Shown here: piece after piece, positions 52,201 through 64,000 of the stretch | Numbering within the stretch: the first letter of the stretch is position 1 | How the letters are laid out: every line of letters begins with the position of its first letter | Assembly: GCA_023333565.1 (NCBI GenBank) | Contig: JAJKFH010003229.1 | Location: forward strand, 1,023,501 to 1,087,500 | Direction: 5' to 3' | DNA: 64,000 nt | From: Puffinus mauretanicus | Taxonomy: Eukaryota; Chordata; Aves; Procellariiformes; Procellariidae | The notes under the pieces: model-generated | The model's input: only the letters and a program-made list of their open reading frames with translations | Databases searched by the model: none | Told to the model about the DNA's origin: nothing | Translations under genes and position numbers: made by a program

Positions 52201-53370
52201 GCATTACATAGCTACATGGGAAAGAAGTATTCTTAAACAAACATACACCTATTTTCGTGTGACAAACACCTAATACAAAGGGATTTTTTTTGCAAAATCT
52301 AGGCATTCAGAATGACATGTCATAAAAATGAAGTTTCTAGCAATAGAACTGCCATTAATATTAATATAACTAAACAATTCTGGCAGTCAAAGACAGATAA
52401 GGTGGTTATGTATAAGTTGGCAAATAAACCTTGAGGATAACCCTTTCAAAATCTCTAAGCCAGAGACTCATTTCCAAAAGTGGCTTAAAGTCAACTTTTT
52501 CAAAGTTATTTAAGTGATCAATGTTGCAGATGAATGCTTGATAGTAATTCCGTGCTGGATAAACAGGGTAGATGCTTAATTCCCACTGATTTCAACACAT
52601 TTATATGCTTAGATGCCTGAGTTTCAATGACATTAATCAGATTCTAGCCTCTATAAATATGCCTAGTACTTTTTGAAAACAGGATAGTTAGGTATTTTTG
52701 ACACTTCTATTTTTCTTGTATAGGCTCTCTTCTCTCTCATCTGTCATATAGTTCGCCCCCACTGATGCTACTCTGCTGCAGAACTATATGTAATTTTTGT
52801 GATCTACTTTCTCTCTACCTCTGTCTTTTATTTCATCATTTCTTCCTCTTCTTCCTACCCCTTGCCAGTTCCTGTTGGTTGCAGATATGAACTGGTGGGG
52901 ATTATTCTAGTTCGGACAATGTTAGTTTGCTGCTTCTGTCAGCACTGTTGAATTCTGTCAATTTTCTACAGAGACAATTGGAGTGAAAGTCTCTGGAAGA
53001 TAATCTGGATGTAACATGCCATTGTTTAATCTGAAAGACCAAAATGTCAAGGACTATCTTGACACTCTTGTCTTTACATGAGTACCAGATCTGCCCTTTC
53101 TGCCGTGTCACCCCATTTTCCCTGCTTAGTCCACAGCATTGATGAATGAAAGCATTTTAGACAGGATGGCACAACTGGGATGGAAATTAATTCAAGGTTC
53201 CTGCTACCTGTGCTATTCAAGGGCAAGGGAGGGAAAGGTGAGGAGAAGGTGTAAACTCTACTTTCTTGCTAAATACCAGGTTAAAACAGCCTCCTTTTGC
53301 ACAAGAATAAATTTCTCTGTAAATTCTTACTCTATACTTGGACAGCTGACGTTGCATTTCTGGCTGCCTT
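46212..53370. other. AT-rich unique DNA, no supported gene
   Basis: No gene is recognised. A 149-codon plus-strand frame at 50281-50730 and others are unlike any family I know. A GA run lies at about 47884-47901. Confidence 0.55.
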
Positions 53371-53384
53371 GCACAAAACATCAG

Positions 53385-54480
53385 AGAATATTGAGAGTCT
53401 CAGACAAGCAAGGAGAATTACAGAGTCACTCAGGAGGTTACTTGACCAACCTCCTGTCCAAAGCAGGTCAGCTCTGGGATCAGACCAGGTTTCTCAGGGC
53501 TTTCTCCAATGGGGTCTTGAAAATTTCCAAGGATAGAGACTGCAAAACCTCACTGGGCAACCTGCTCCATCGTTTGGCTATCTTCATGGAGAGATATTTT
53601 TCCTTATATCCGTTATAAACCTCCCCTGTTTAAGTTTATTCCTATTGTTTTCTTCTTGTCCTTCCACACATGGCTGCAAAAAACCTGGCTCTGTTCTCCT
53701 GATGACTTCTCTGATGACTCATCTGCTGTCTCTTCTCCACGCTGAACAAGCCCTGGTCTCTCAGCATCATCTCATAGGGCAAGTGCTCCAGTCCCTGACC
53801 ACCTTGTTGGCCCTCCCCTGACCTTGCATCGGTTTAAAAATGCTTTTCTTCTATTGGAGGGGCAAAACTGGTCACAGTGTCTAGATATGGTCTAATGACT
53901 GTCAAGTGAAGGGGGATTATCACTTCCCTCAATTTACCGGCTATGCTTCTGTTGATACACCCAGTCTGCTGCTAGGCTTCATCATTGTCAGCATGCCCTG
54001 CTGGCCCCTGTTTAGCTTCCCATACACCAGTATGCCCAGGTCCTTTTCCACAGAGCTGCTCCTCAGACAGTCAGTCTCCAGTTAGTAGCACTGCAGAAGG
54101 TTATCCCATCTCTGGTATAGGACTTTTTATTTGCTCTTGTTGACGTTCCTGGTGGCTCATTCCTGTAGTGTGGGCAACTGTCTTTAAATGGCCCCTTTGT
54201 CCTTGGGCATTTTGATATCACCCTAGAAGTTGGTACAATCCACAAACTTGATAAGGGCACATTCTGTCTCTTCCTCCACGTCATTGGTAAAGCTATTAAA
54301 CAGGACAGGTCCCAGGACACATCTCTGAGAATTTCCACTTATAACCAGCTTCAAGGTAGAGTGTGACTCCTTAAGCACTGTCCTTTAAGGCCAACAGTCC
54401 AGTCAGTTTCTCACCCCTCCAGTAGTCTACTCATCTAGCCTGTAAAATCCCTGTTAAAAGATGCCATGGGAGGCAGAATA
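53385..54480 (-). mobile_element. CR1 LINE copy, minus strand (ORF2 3' part and 3' UTR)
   Basis: Read on the minus strand, the segment shows CTGGGACCTGTCCTGTTTAA (about 54316-54297), then ACCAATGACGTGGAGGAAGA and an ATCAAGTTTGTGGATTG block. These correspond to the LGPVLFN, NDVEEE and KFVD motifs of CR1 reverse transcriptase. Further on come GAGCAGCTCTGTGGAAAAGGACCTGGGCATACTGG and the 3' UTR blocks, such as CGTGGAGAAGAGACAGC and AGGTTGCCCAGTGAGG. The catalytic second Asp region is altered and several stops interrupt the frame, so it is inactive. The octamer tail at the low-coordinate end is not preserved. The terminal borders are approximate. Confidence 0.88.
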
Positions 54481-57400
54481 TCAAGACACACAACATCTGC
54501 TACTCAGCCATCATCCACAAACCTCATCATTCTTAGTTTGGTTGAGCATAATTTGACCCTGGTAAATCCTAATCACCTTCTTTTCCATACATATTTGCCT
54601 TGAAGAATTTTGTCTAACAGCATTGGTGAGTGGAGAAAAAAACAGGGGAAAAATTATTTTAAGTAGATTACAGTATTTTGTTTCCCTAAAATTGCTCAAC
54701 AATAATAAACAAAAAAAAAATTAATTGTAAAATGAAGACATTTTATCCAGAAAAGGTTGAAAAAGAACAGATTTTAAATTACAACATTAAATGGACTGCT
54801 TTTAGTGAACAAGACATTCTGATAGAACTACATATCACGGGGAAATTGTTGACACATTCCAGTGGGTCTTTGCTGTTGACAGAACTAATTTGTACTATTG
54901 TCATTAAAGGCACATACTTTAATATACAAAGTAAAGCCAATGTTGGGTTCTTTTCAACTTCTTATGAGACAATTAGAAACATTTCTAAGTCTTAAATGTA
55001 AGAACTGGTCCTCGGTGGACTGGCGTATAACAACCTATACGTGTCTGCTAGCATTTAAACCAGTTGTAAGCAAAGCTGGTTGGGTGTCAGCAAGTAGGGA
55101 GTGCTGATGTGTGAATACATTGCTTGAAAAGTTTCTTGACATTTCTTGATATAAATACCATTAGTTATCTACTTTAACATTTTCATTAGCAATGTTCACA
55201 TATTTTTTACTAATAATCTACAGAAATGGGTTCTTCTGTGAAGCAGAGAACTATTTTTAATTCTTTATTACATAGAAAATATGGTGTTTAAAAAGTTTCT
55301 CAAGAAATGTGTCATGAACTGTTTAAACAGGTAAGTTTTCAACACTTGGAGGTGCTGTTGAGACTCAAATCTTTGGGACAGATCCAGTCACGCATCAATG
55401 TACAGACTGACATATTTGCACAAAATTTCTGAGGTGAGCAGTATTCCCCACATTCAAGAATGAAATCCTGGCTCTGTGCAAGGTAACTTGTGCTTTGCTA
55501 TAAAGTTAATAACCTTGGAGAATAGGTAAGGGTCAGTACTACATTGTGCACAAACGAGTGTGTTTCTGTAAGACACATATTATCAGAATTCTCTTACAAG
55601 TTTCCAATATTCATGACTGGCACTCAGAAAGTTTGTGGGTAACGTATGGACTAGTGTTAATAATTTAACGAACATTGGGAGGGCAAGAAGCCTAAGAATT
55701 AAATGGATTAAGAATTGATTCAGTTTTAATTTTGGTAGGAAATATATTGCAGATTTGTATTCACTGATTTATTTTCAGAGCATTTGAAAAATCAATTCAT
55801 CATGGTGTAAACACAGAGCTTCCTGGTCACCCAGTTTTTGTAAATATAAATATGTTGAATCAAAACATCTGTGCTTCAAATCAGGCAGTTCCTTTTAAAC
55901 AGATTGGTGACAGTGGTGTAACATAATCATTATATAAAGCAATATATAGAGCAAATTTTCAGATATCCATGCCTGAAAAATCCATTCCCATATTTAGAAA
56001 TACTCCGAAAAAAACCATTCTTTTCAGAGTTGCTGAGCAAGTATAACTCCCATTATCTTCCTGCATACTAATATAAAAAGATGTTTGGCCTAACAGATAC
56101 ACAACAGCAGAAATAATTAATTAAAACTGAATGAAAGAATGAAAGGATGACTGCGATAAGCCATGGGGCCTCATTATGAATATGCAGTGCAAGGGGTAAA
56201 TAAAGTCTCATTCTTACAGAGGAAATATAAAAGAAAGAAAAATGAAATTTTTTCTATAGGAAACGTTGATGTTGCACCTTCCTCAGACTCTCCTATTCCT
56301 CTCCGAAAATGGTAGGCCTTAGTCAGAATATGTTTCCAGTGCTGGTTACCGATCTCCCATCATGAAAAATGAAGGCAGTTACATCACAGGAGCTGCTGGC
56401 CATCGCTGTCCCCAGGAGATGCAGTTAAGATGGGAATACGACTTCTAGAAGAAAATGGCTTCTAGAAACAAGAATTCATTAGCTTTTCAGTTTTCGGTTT
56501 GTCCATGTTTGTTTTTTAAATGAAATGGGGCTTTTTTGGAAAACATGCATTTTAAAAATAGTGTTTAGATAATTTAGTCACTTTTTTTTATGGGAAAAAT
56601 GTAGTTGACATTGCAAAATCGCTATCTGCCCTACTCTTTTGATCATACTGCTATGAAAAGAGTTTGAACAAGAGAATCTTTATGTTCCCTTCATCTGTCA
56701 ACTTCACAAATTAAGCCCACTTATGCCTTTCCACCCAAGCAGACAGTCATTATTTTTATTTTAAAATGCCAAGAAATAAAGTAGTGGATTCTCTCTTCCA
56801 CTTCTGTGTTGGCACTCTGCCCTCACCATGCTCTATCTGGCAGAACATATGCACGTGCACGAGAACGTACAGTTCAGAAAACCGTAATTGACCACACCAG
56901 GATTTACAGTGGGATCCCACTTGCAGAGAATGAGCTGTTTGCTTCTCAGTAAACTCCCCACAGGAATTTCCAGCTGAAGAAGGCAGTCTGATTTACACAC
57001 CAGAAATTACATGAAAGGGTGGAAACACTGCTCCAGATCAGCATCGTTAGCATTTATATAGTCAAATTATTTCAGACAGTCAAATTACTGGAAAAAAAAT
57101 CTATCTTCAAAACACCTCCCTGAGGTCAAGACATATTATTGCCAGTCAGTGAGGGACAGATGTGTTATGTGTCATATCTGAGGTCATCCACTGAGTCATG
57201 GGCAAATCCAGAATATTCTCTAAGAGAGGTGAGAATAACTGAAAAGAGAAAGACAGCGTTTGCCCCTGCGCTCACTCCAGTAGGTTTTGCTGCCTCTCCA
57301 CAGGTGAGGGCAAAGTAGTTTTTCTGCCTCCTCTCTCTCTTCCTGCATGCAGCTCAGTTGTTAATTATAGGTTAGACCTCCTGGGACCATCTTATCTAGA

Positions 57401-60360
57401 ACATTCTTGTTTTTAGCAAAACTTGACCTTTCAAAACAAGAGTATATGGGGGGACTTTTGGATGACACATTAACAAATTTTATGGCTGAATCATTCATGG
57501 CCTTTTTTTATTGTTTCTGAACCTATGCCTAAAACTGCAATAATCTATTTGACGCTACTAGAAAATAACTTTTTTCTATTTCTTGTATTTTTCTATTCTT
57601 TACTGAAGTACTTTTTATAATCTTCTACATTTTTGTAGAAAATTTTGACAACTCCAGTGATTTGGAGGACTAATACTAGAACAGTTTGCTGATTTTTGCA
57701 GAATATCTTTATAAAGAGACCACAATTCATTTTAAACAGGAATTTCAACATTAAATTTAAATGTAGTTCCTCCAGTTTCATTTGAAAATTGCATTCTCTG
57801 GAGAGAAAAACTCCCTTATCTGTTGCAGAGATTGAATGGTCACAGTTAAACTTTCTAGTCTCAGTACTTCCAACATTCACCGTCTTATCATGCATCTTAG
57901 AATATTTCTTTTCTCGTTTCTTAAGCCTTGGCATCTGAAATCACAAAAGTGTTTGGGAATCTTATTTTTCTTTTGAAAAGCATCATTTTCACCTGCTACT
58001 GCTGTTCAAGAAAGTTGAAATAGAAATCCAAAGCACTTAAATAAAAAGGTACGTAAAAAAAGGCCTTGAATTGTTATTTTTTAAATCTCATTTTTAAAGT
58101 AATTTCGTGACAGAGCAGAATGGTGGCATGGGTCTGGCCAGGTGAAACCCTTATACATTCATCTGATTCTATTATATGGGATTTTCAGAATTATAAGAGA
58201 ATATTTTCAATGTTGACCTTGCAGAAGTCTTGAAGAAGACGGTAGGACTTCTCACATTCAGTGCAAGTAGGAACTGTTATGTTATCTTAGGATGAAAGAC
58301 ACCAGCCCCTCTTTCCCCCCACCTCAGCCCTTCTCGGAGTAAGGCAGGCATTGCAGTCTTGCCATGGACGCCTTCAAGTCAAGGCTCCCACATCCCGCAG
58401 TCACGCCAGAGACATCTGGAAAGGGCTGGACATAGGATCAGGATCTAAAGGAGTTTTAAAATATTAGCTCAGGTTTGCCATTATGAAGTTGCTAATCCCA
58501 TTAGATTCTACAAGGAAAACTTACATCTGGAAACTGAACTATGTTACAAAGACCCAAATCTCATGATTATGCACTTGCATATTACCTCACTCAATAGATT
58601 CACTCTCACACTAGCACAGCTAAACACTGCAACAATATAAATAGTAGCAGCTTAATGATAACAAGAGTGTACTGACATAGAATTAATTGTCTGTCATGGG
58701 AAAGAATAAGCAATACCTGTGATATGGCTCAATACTGACAAAAATGAAAATGTCATAGAATCAGGTTCGTGTTTTGCCTGACTTCATACTTCCAGAAATA
58801 ACAAACTAATGGAGCAGCTGCTCCACTACTAAAGTTGGAACATCATCTTTTTAAAAAAATTTAAATCAATATCATACTTTTTAAAATGTGAATACAGGCA
58901 AAATGATATAAATAGGCTTTAACTATGAAAAATTATTTTAAGAGATTAAAAATCTCATTCCTGTGAGATGTGTATTGGATGAATTCACTTGAATAAGTTT
59001 ATGACAATGCTAAGGTACTTGCAGGCAGAAGACAGACAGCCTCTTTTGGAAAAGAAATTTCTTTTTAACTTAGTGTAGCCCTTCAATCACAATATTTCTC
59101 ACACAGGCTAGAGAAGACAATCACAAACATGAACAATGTACAAAGGTTTAAAAATGTCTTTTTTTCTACAAAGAGTTAAGTAACAATGTCTATTTCTTCA
59201 CTGAAGACAGAAAATGGAATTTTGAGCAGAAAGCATGTTTCAAGATCTAATGAGATTTTGAAGAATAGAAGCATCCAAAGCCAATTAGTTTGCTTATAAT
59301 GACTGTTAAAAGGAGCTAAAAAGGTTAGGCACGGTTGGGACCAGTAAAAGGAGGAAATTAGGATCATACATCTCCATAGTCAGCTTCCTAAAACAGCTCA
59401 CTTAGTTATTTCAGATCAAAAAGTTTAGAAGCAAAACAGGGTGTTTCAGCTCCCAAAAGAGTACTTTTGATTACACGACAGAAGCCTTTCAATTAGCTGT
59501 TAGAGTGACACATCACGAGGATTTGGCAGCTCTAGATCAATAAGCTGACCCTAGGATTTCTTTTTTTTTTATTCCTTCAGACTATCAGGAAAGGGAAAAA
59601 ATAACATCCAAGGGGAGAAAAAGTACAGCGACATAAAGCATCTGCACAGTATAAACAGAACAATGGTGACCAACATTTTTCAATACCATTCACTAGAGCC
59701 TCTTCCTTGACCTTTCTCCACCTTATTACATTGCTTTGAAACAAACAAAAACATTTCTGGGGTAAGTCAAAGTCAAAAGCAGGGTGGTTTTCAGCTGTTT
59801 TCCCAGATCTCCTAGCTGTGGTGATCTTCTAATTGTAAATTCTTCTCTATATGTACATTCCAGTTTTTTTCTCTTTTCTTTTTCTTTAAACCAGAATGAA
59901 ACTTGACAGAAATGAAAGCTTAGCAGTCACCTAGGACATACAGATCTTAGAGATTGCACCATTATCTCTCCTCAGCTGTTCCTTTTCTGTTAGCACAGAC
60001 ACTTCCAAACAAGCTTGGAGGCTTTCCTTAAAAGCAAAATTAATTCAACACTATGAAATTAAACAACAATTCATCCAAAAAAGAAAATGTAACTTTACCG
60101 CATTTTTTTCATCACTTCAGCTTCTTCTGGACTATAAGTAAATTAATTAAATTCTGCAAAAGGTTTCTGTGTTCTCCTTCTAGTCCATCCAAGGCTAACA
60201 ATTCATAATATGGACAGCTAGGAAATCACGTTCAGAAATCTATGTGAAGTGCCTGTGCTAGAGCCACTAGAAAGTGATAGACACAGGGGTTAAAAAAAAG
60301 TAATATAGCACACATGTCTCTGTGTAAAATCTAAGTTGTGTATCAGGAGGCCCTCTTTTC
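54481..60360. other. AT-rich unique DNA, no supported gene
   Basis: No gene or clear repeat is recognised. The minus-strand frame at 57593-57934 (113 codons, basic start MPRLKKREKKYSK) lacks family resemblance and splice support. Confidence 0.5.
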
Positions 60361-60399
60361 CCTATATCACATAACACGTGCCAAATAATAACAGGGGAA

Positions 60400-61230
60400 C
60401 GAATCGGTGTGGTGGACTGTAAGGCAGAATTATGGCAATGAAATGTGAGCACGGGAACCAGTGAAACCTGATGTTACACAGAAGCAAAGACGGGAGGAGG
60501 GAAGGGACACTCGTGCCAACGGAGAGCGCACACCTTGGGGGCTTGCATGGAGACAGCCAGGGAGGAGACCTTGCCCAGGAAGGAGGTTCCTGCAACAGCA
60601 GGCTGTGGGACTGTTCAAAATCCACACGTCGAAGACCACAAGGGAAGATACTGCATGAGGACGCGAATTGCTGACAGGCAAAGACCAGTCGGAAGTTTCC
60701 TCTTCTGAAAATCCTCTGTAAGGAATGTAGCTTTTATGTGACTGGGCAAAAGTACAGGCTTCCTAATTTGGAGCCAGGACATCCAAGAGAATGGGAAGAA
60801 GAGCCAAGGCAGGCCTTGATCTTGAATGGTGGACCAGCCTCTGGCAAAAAGCTGTTCAGCCTTTGGGTATGAAAATAAGATTTCAATAACTGAAGAAGAA
60901 AACATATACTAGATTTTAATATTCTTTGCTTATGACTCAAAGCTGTGTCCAGTTGTGTCACCTGCATTAATTCCCAACCTCACCCTTTCGTGATTATCCA
61001 GTATACTTCCCTGATCAGGGAAGGCAGGCACACAATATGGGCCCCTCCTTCCATAAGCATGTGCTGAGAAGGCATAAGAGAACGGACACGTTATGCACCT
61101 GTACAGCACTGTCAGGACTTGAATCAGCCTTTGAACTGCCACGTCAGCAAAGAGAGCAACTCCTGGACCCAAGCCTGCACCAGCTCTGTGGAGCCGCCGA
61201 CCGCAGTACGCAGCACGCCCCGTAAAAACT
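60400..61230. other. GC-richer segment of unknown origin, possibly an LTR remnant
   Basis: Two GC-richer stretches (about 60430-60680 and 61010-61225) carry many CpGs and frames open on both strands. The general look, with CpG-bearing islands within AT-rich DNA, recalls a decayed retroviral LTR or a small low-copy repeat. I see no TG..CA ends, target duplication or coding motif. Confidence 0.2.
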
Positions 61231-61536
61231 GCAACATCCATCAGCAGGCAAATGGGAATCTTTATGCTCATACGGGCTCATCTGTGCTTTGCAACCTGCA
61301 AGTAAAATTATTAGCATGGCTCCCAGGGAGAGGAGAGAAAGATAAATACGATAGCTCATTTCTATCTTAGGCCAGGAATTTCAAATGGGCAATAGGGACT
61401 ATTTCCTTTTTAATGCACATTTTCAAGTTTAAAGGGTGGCATGGGAGAATATGTATTAGGGCAACAGAAGATTTCTTTCTTGAGCTTGTTTAGTGATAAC
61501 AGTGCTATTCAGCTGCTACTGACAGGTTCTACTTAC

Positions 61537-61551
61537 AAAAAAAAAAAAAAA
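61537..61551. repeat. poly-A run (A15)
   Basis: Fifteen consecutive A residues with no recognised element body upstream. Confidence 0.95.
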
Positions 61552-62385
61552 TCTCATTATAGTGTGCCAAGATAGTGCTTTGCCATATCCTAGATTTCAC
61601 AGCCTAAAATTACAAGCAAACTTGCCAAAAAAAAAGTGTGAGCATGATACAAAAGGCAGAGTGAACCAGAAGACAGAGCACTGTCAGAAAAATCACATAA
61701 AAGCAATGAATTATACCATGGGACTTAAGCATCATAGAGCCCCATGAAATGAAAAAGTTCCATTGATTTCCTCTCAGCTCCATGAGTGGGTTCCTTTATC
61801 AAATGCCTTTGAAAGTAAGACCTCCCACTGGGGAAAAAACACATTCTATTGTCAGGGTTGTTGCAAGGATGTAATCAGAGGTTTGGCATCCCAGCTCACA
61901 GAAACCAAGCAACTTGGAAAAAAATCCCCATACTTATAGTTGCCATTTTTCTTTTCTAATAGAGGGCTGAATATAATTGCTTTAAAAATCAGTGACGTCA
62001 GGGGTAGATAACATTAAAACAAATGACCTTTCTTCCAACAACGCATCTTCCTCATCATTGTGATAAAGTGATAATTGCCTGGAGATAGCTTATTGTAAAG
62101 GCAAGCTCTTGTTACTTATGAATTCCCTCTTTAGGTCACTCTCCTGACAAGCATTATCATTTACAACATGAACCATGAACCTGAGTCACATTTCTATTCA
62201 GTTGTACTGAAAATTAATATGAGAGTAGCAGAAGGAATAACGCTGGGGGAGGAAGGTTCCGTAAGCATCAGATATTTTGGGAAGCTACCGCATTATCTAA
62301 ATGAATGGCTGCCATCATCCATCTCAGCTCAAGAGCCAAAACTCTGTGTAATCAGTATGAGAAAGAAAATGATCCGACTGATTAG
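61552..62385. other. Unique DNA, no supported gene
   Basis: Nothing recognisable is seen between the A-run and the solo LTR. Confidence 0.55.
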
Positions 62386-62630
62386 CTGATTGTCCTGGTT
62401 TCGGCTGGGATAGAGTTAATTTTTTTCCTAGTAGCTGGTATAGTGTTGTGTTTTGGATTTAATATGAGAAGAATGTTGATAACACACTGATGTTTTAGTT
62501 GTTGCTAAGCAGCACTTACATAGGCAAGGACTTTTCAGCTTCCCATGCTCTGCCAGGGGCAGAAGAAGCTGGGAGGGCGCACAGCCAGGACAGCTGACCC
62601 AAACTGGCCAAAGGGGTATTCCATACCATA

Positions 62631-62653
62631 TGACATCATGCTCAGTATATAAA
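62631..62653 (+). promoter_or_regulatory. LTR promoter core: CRE-like site and TATATAAA box
   Basis: TGACATCA differs by one base from the CRE palindrome. An 8-bp match to TATATAAA follows 7 bases downstream. Activity is not demonstrable from sequence. Confidence 0.5.
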
Positions 62654-62790
62654 CTGGGGGGAGTTGGCCGGGGGAGGGACCGCTGCTCAGGAACTGACTG
62701 GGCATTGGTCAGCGGGTGGTGAGCAGTTGCATCACTTGTTTTTTGCCCTGGGTTTTGTTCCTCTCTCTCTCATTGTTTTACTTTTCATTA

Positions 62791-62848
62791 CTGTTATTCC
62801 TATTATTCCTATTATTCCTATTATTCCTATTATTACTATTACTATTAC

Positions 62849-62884
<36 letters not shown>
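62791..62884. repeat. (ATTCCT)n-(ATT)n compound microsatellite within LTR
   Basis: TATTCC-type units run first, then TATTAC units, then a long pure ATT/TTA run. The poly-Leu and poly-Ile frames over it are by-products. Confidence 0.95.
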
Positions 62885-62886
<2 letters not shown>

Positions 62887-62893
62887 TTCAATT

Positions 62894-62899
62894 ATTAAA
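62894..62899 (+). terminator. ATTAAA polyadenylation-type signal in LTR
   Basis: ATTAAA lies after the microsatellite and about 120 bp before the LTR end, the position expected for the R/U5 region. The copy at 45640 has the same hexamer on its sense strand. Confidence 0.5.
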
Positions 62900-63024
62900 C
62901 TGTTCTTATCTCAACCTACAAATTTTCCTACTTTTGCTTTTCCGATTCTCTCCCAATCCCACCGGGGCAGGGGGTGAGCAAGCAGCTGCTTAGTTGCCAA
63001 CGGGGCTTAAACCATGACACTGAT

Positions 63025-64000
63025 TAAGATCCACCAGTCCAGAGGGGACAAACATTTACCAAAGTTTTCCTGTTCCTGAAAATTATGGCTTTTGTGTTTT
63101 CAGTATTAACTCATCTTTAGGAATAAGTATAGAGTTAGCCCATCACATTTGGATTTCCATGAACTCCGCACATGGGCTGACATGGATTTACTGTGTAGGA
63201 AGAATAGATGAGATGGAACAAAAAATATGAACAGTATTTTCCATACACAAAATGCAAACAGAGTATGTTTATTTATAATTATGTTCTTTTTGCACAAGGG
63301 GAAAACAAAGGAAATAAAAAAGAGAGAGAGAGCACATGCACAAAAGATGCTAAAGCTTTTCCTTTAAGAGGGTATATCTGATGTGAACGAAAAATTGCAG
63401 CTGCGTCCAGCAGACAATTAAAAAACCTGCAGGTGCAGTAGTAAAATAAGTCGAAATATATATATACACACTGCTACATAGAATAGATTCTTTGACCTAG
63501 AAGGCAAACTGTTCAACATGAACAAAGCTTGGCAACTACAAGCTGACGTGAGACAGATGTTACTTATTTGGCTATTATTTATTTGCCAGTTGAATCAGAA
63601 GGATTCGTCTGCTGTTGTACAGTCTTCCATAGGCAGAGATAGAGAAGATGTGAAGCGAGGCAACTGTGTGTGTGGCTTGGGTCCCAGAGGCAGGCTTGCC
63701 CGAACTGCAGGCAGCCCAAACTGCTCTCACTACAGCTAGCTGTTGCCGTCCTGGGGGGCTGTACGACGAGTCGGGGCTGCAAGAGGGCACCGAGCATCAG
63801 ATCTGAAGGGACAAGTCAAAGTGATGTAGATTTATGCCACTGGGCAATTCCTTCTCCCTCAGCAGAGTATTCAGGAAGCTTCTTTTGCCTGCTGCACACA
63901 AGTTTGCAGCCACCATCATGGCCTGGCTGAAAGGCAGCCATAGGAACGGCCTCACTGCATAGGATGAAAACTCCTGTCCCTGATGCTTTGCAGACTAAAC
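63025..64000. other. Unique DNA to window end, no supported gene
   Basis: No gene is recognised. A GA run is at about 63323-63332. The last 350 bases are GC-richer with several overlapping short frames on both strands, none with family features. Confidence 0.5.

Larger units (their letters stand above)
62391..63019 (+). mobile_element. Solo LTR, ERVL-type, plus strand
   Basis: The 629-bp element starts TGTCCTGGTTTCGGCTGGGA and ends ATGACA between perfect 5-bp duplications. Its order defines the sense strand of the family: U3, CRE-like TGACATCA (62631-62638), TATATAAA box (62646-62653), ATTCCT and ATT microsatellites, ATTAAA polyadenylation-type signal (62894-62899), then the U5 end. No internal coding region is present on either side, so this is a solo LTR. 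It has a cleaner TATA box than the copy at 45640. Confidence 0.95.
62386..63024. repeat. Target-site duplication CTGAT flanking the solo LTR
   Basis: CTGAT at 62386-62390 and 63020-63024 directly abuts both LTR ends. Confidence 0.93.

Noticed and set aside
53139..53618. 159-codon plus-strand frame
   Set aside because: Its right half is antisense to a CR1 3' UTR, and the left half has no family resemblance.
57593..57934. 113-codon minus-strand frame with basic start
   Set aside because: No family recognised, AT-driven residues, and no splice or conservation evidence available here.
62664..62993. 109-codon frame with poly-Ile on the plus strand
   Set aside because: It lies wholly inside the solo LTR and over its ATT array.
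1..64000. CRISPR arrays, bacterial operons, tRNA or rRNA genes
   Set aside because: None seen; the repeats are LINE, LTR and simple repeats of a bird genome, and no cloverleaf-like or ribosomal segment was recognised by eye.

Overview
This window reads as nuclear DNA of a bird. It is AT-rich and has no bacterial-style gene packing. Its recognisable content is avian interspersed repeats: CR1 (chicken repeat 1) LINE fragments, and endogenous-retrovirus LTRs of the types abundant in bird genomes. No intact multi-exon or single-exon gene could be supported, so the window is best read as intergenic DNA or the inside of very large introns.

Layout: a poly-A/CAAA tract and a decayed CR1 reverse-transcriptase fragment lie at the left edge (about 60-720). 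AT-rich unique DNA follows to 12 kb, with an AT hairpin at 5.4 kb and a G-quadruplex-type run at 3.9 kb. A GC-rich block occupies 12.0-13.1 kb, followed by a minus-strand LTR remnant (13.2-13.8 kb). After more unique DNA comes the most gene-like item, a broken RING-finger sequence resembling the E3 ligase TOPORS (19.35-19.83 kb), directly followed by a 3'-truncated-type CR1 copy (20.18-20.73 kb). A solo LTR sits at 23.2-23.8 kb, an old LTR-like remnant with a 48-bp tandem repeat at 29.1-29.6 kb, a longer LTR copy at 32.8-33.6 kb, an ancient CR1 tail at 37.65 kb, a second solo LTR at 45.6-46.2 kb, a 1.1-kb minus-strand CR1 at 53.4-54.5 kb, an unexplained GC-richer segment at 60.4-61.2 kb, and a third solo LTR at 62.4-63.0 kb.

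Three solo LTRs carry perfect 5-bp target-site duplications (ATGGC, ATCAT, CTGAT). This fixes their borders to the base and fits ERVL-type insertions that later lost their interior by LTR-LTR recombination. Each still shows a TATA-like box and a nearby CRE-like site. There is no operon or pathway here. The points of interest are repeat history, possible regulatory content of the LTRs, and the TOPORS-like pseudogene. I did not find evidence for a novel biological system.
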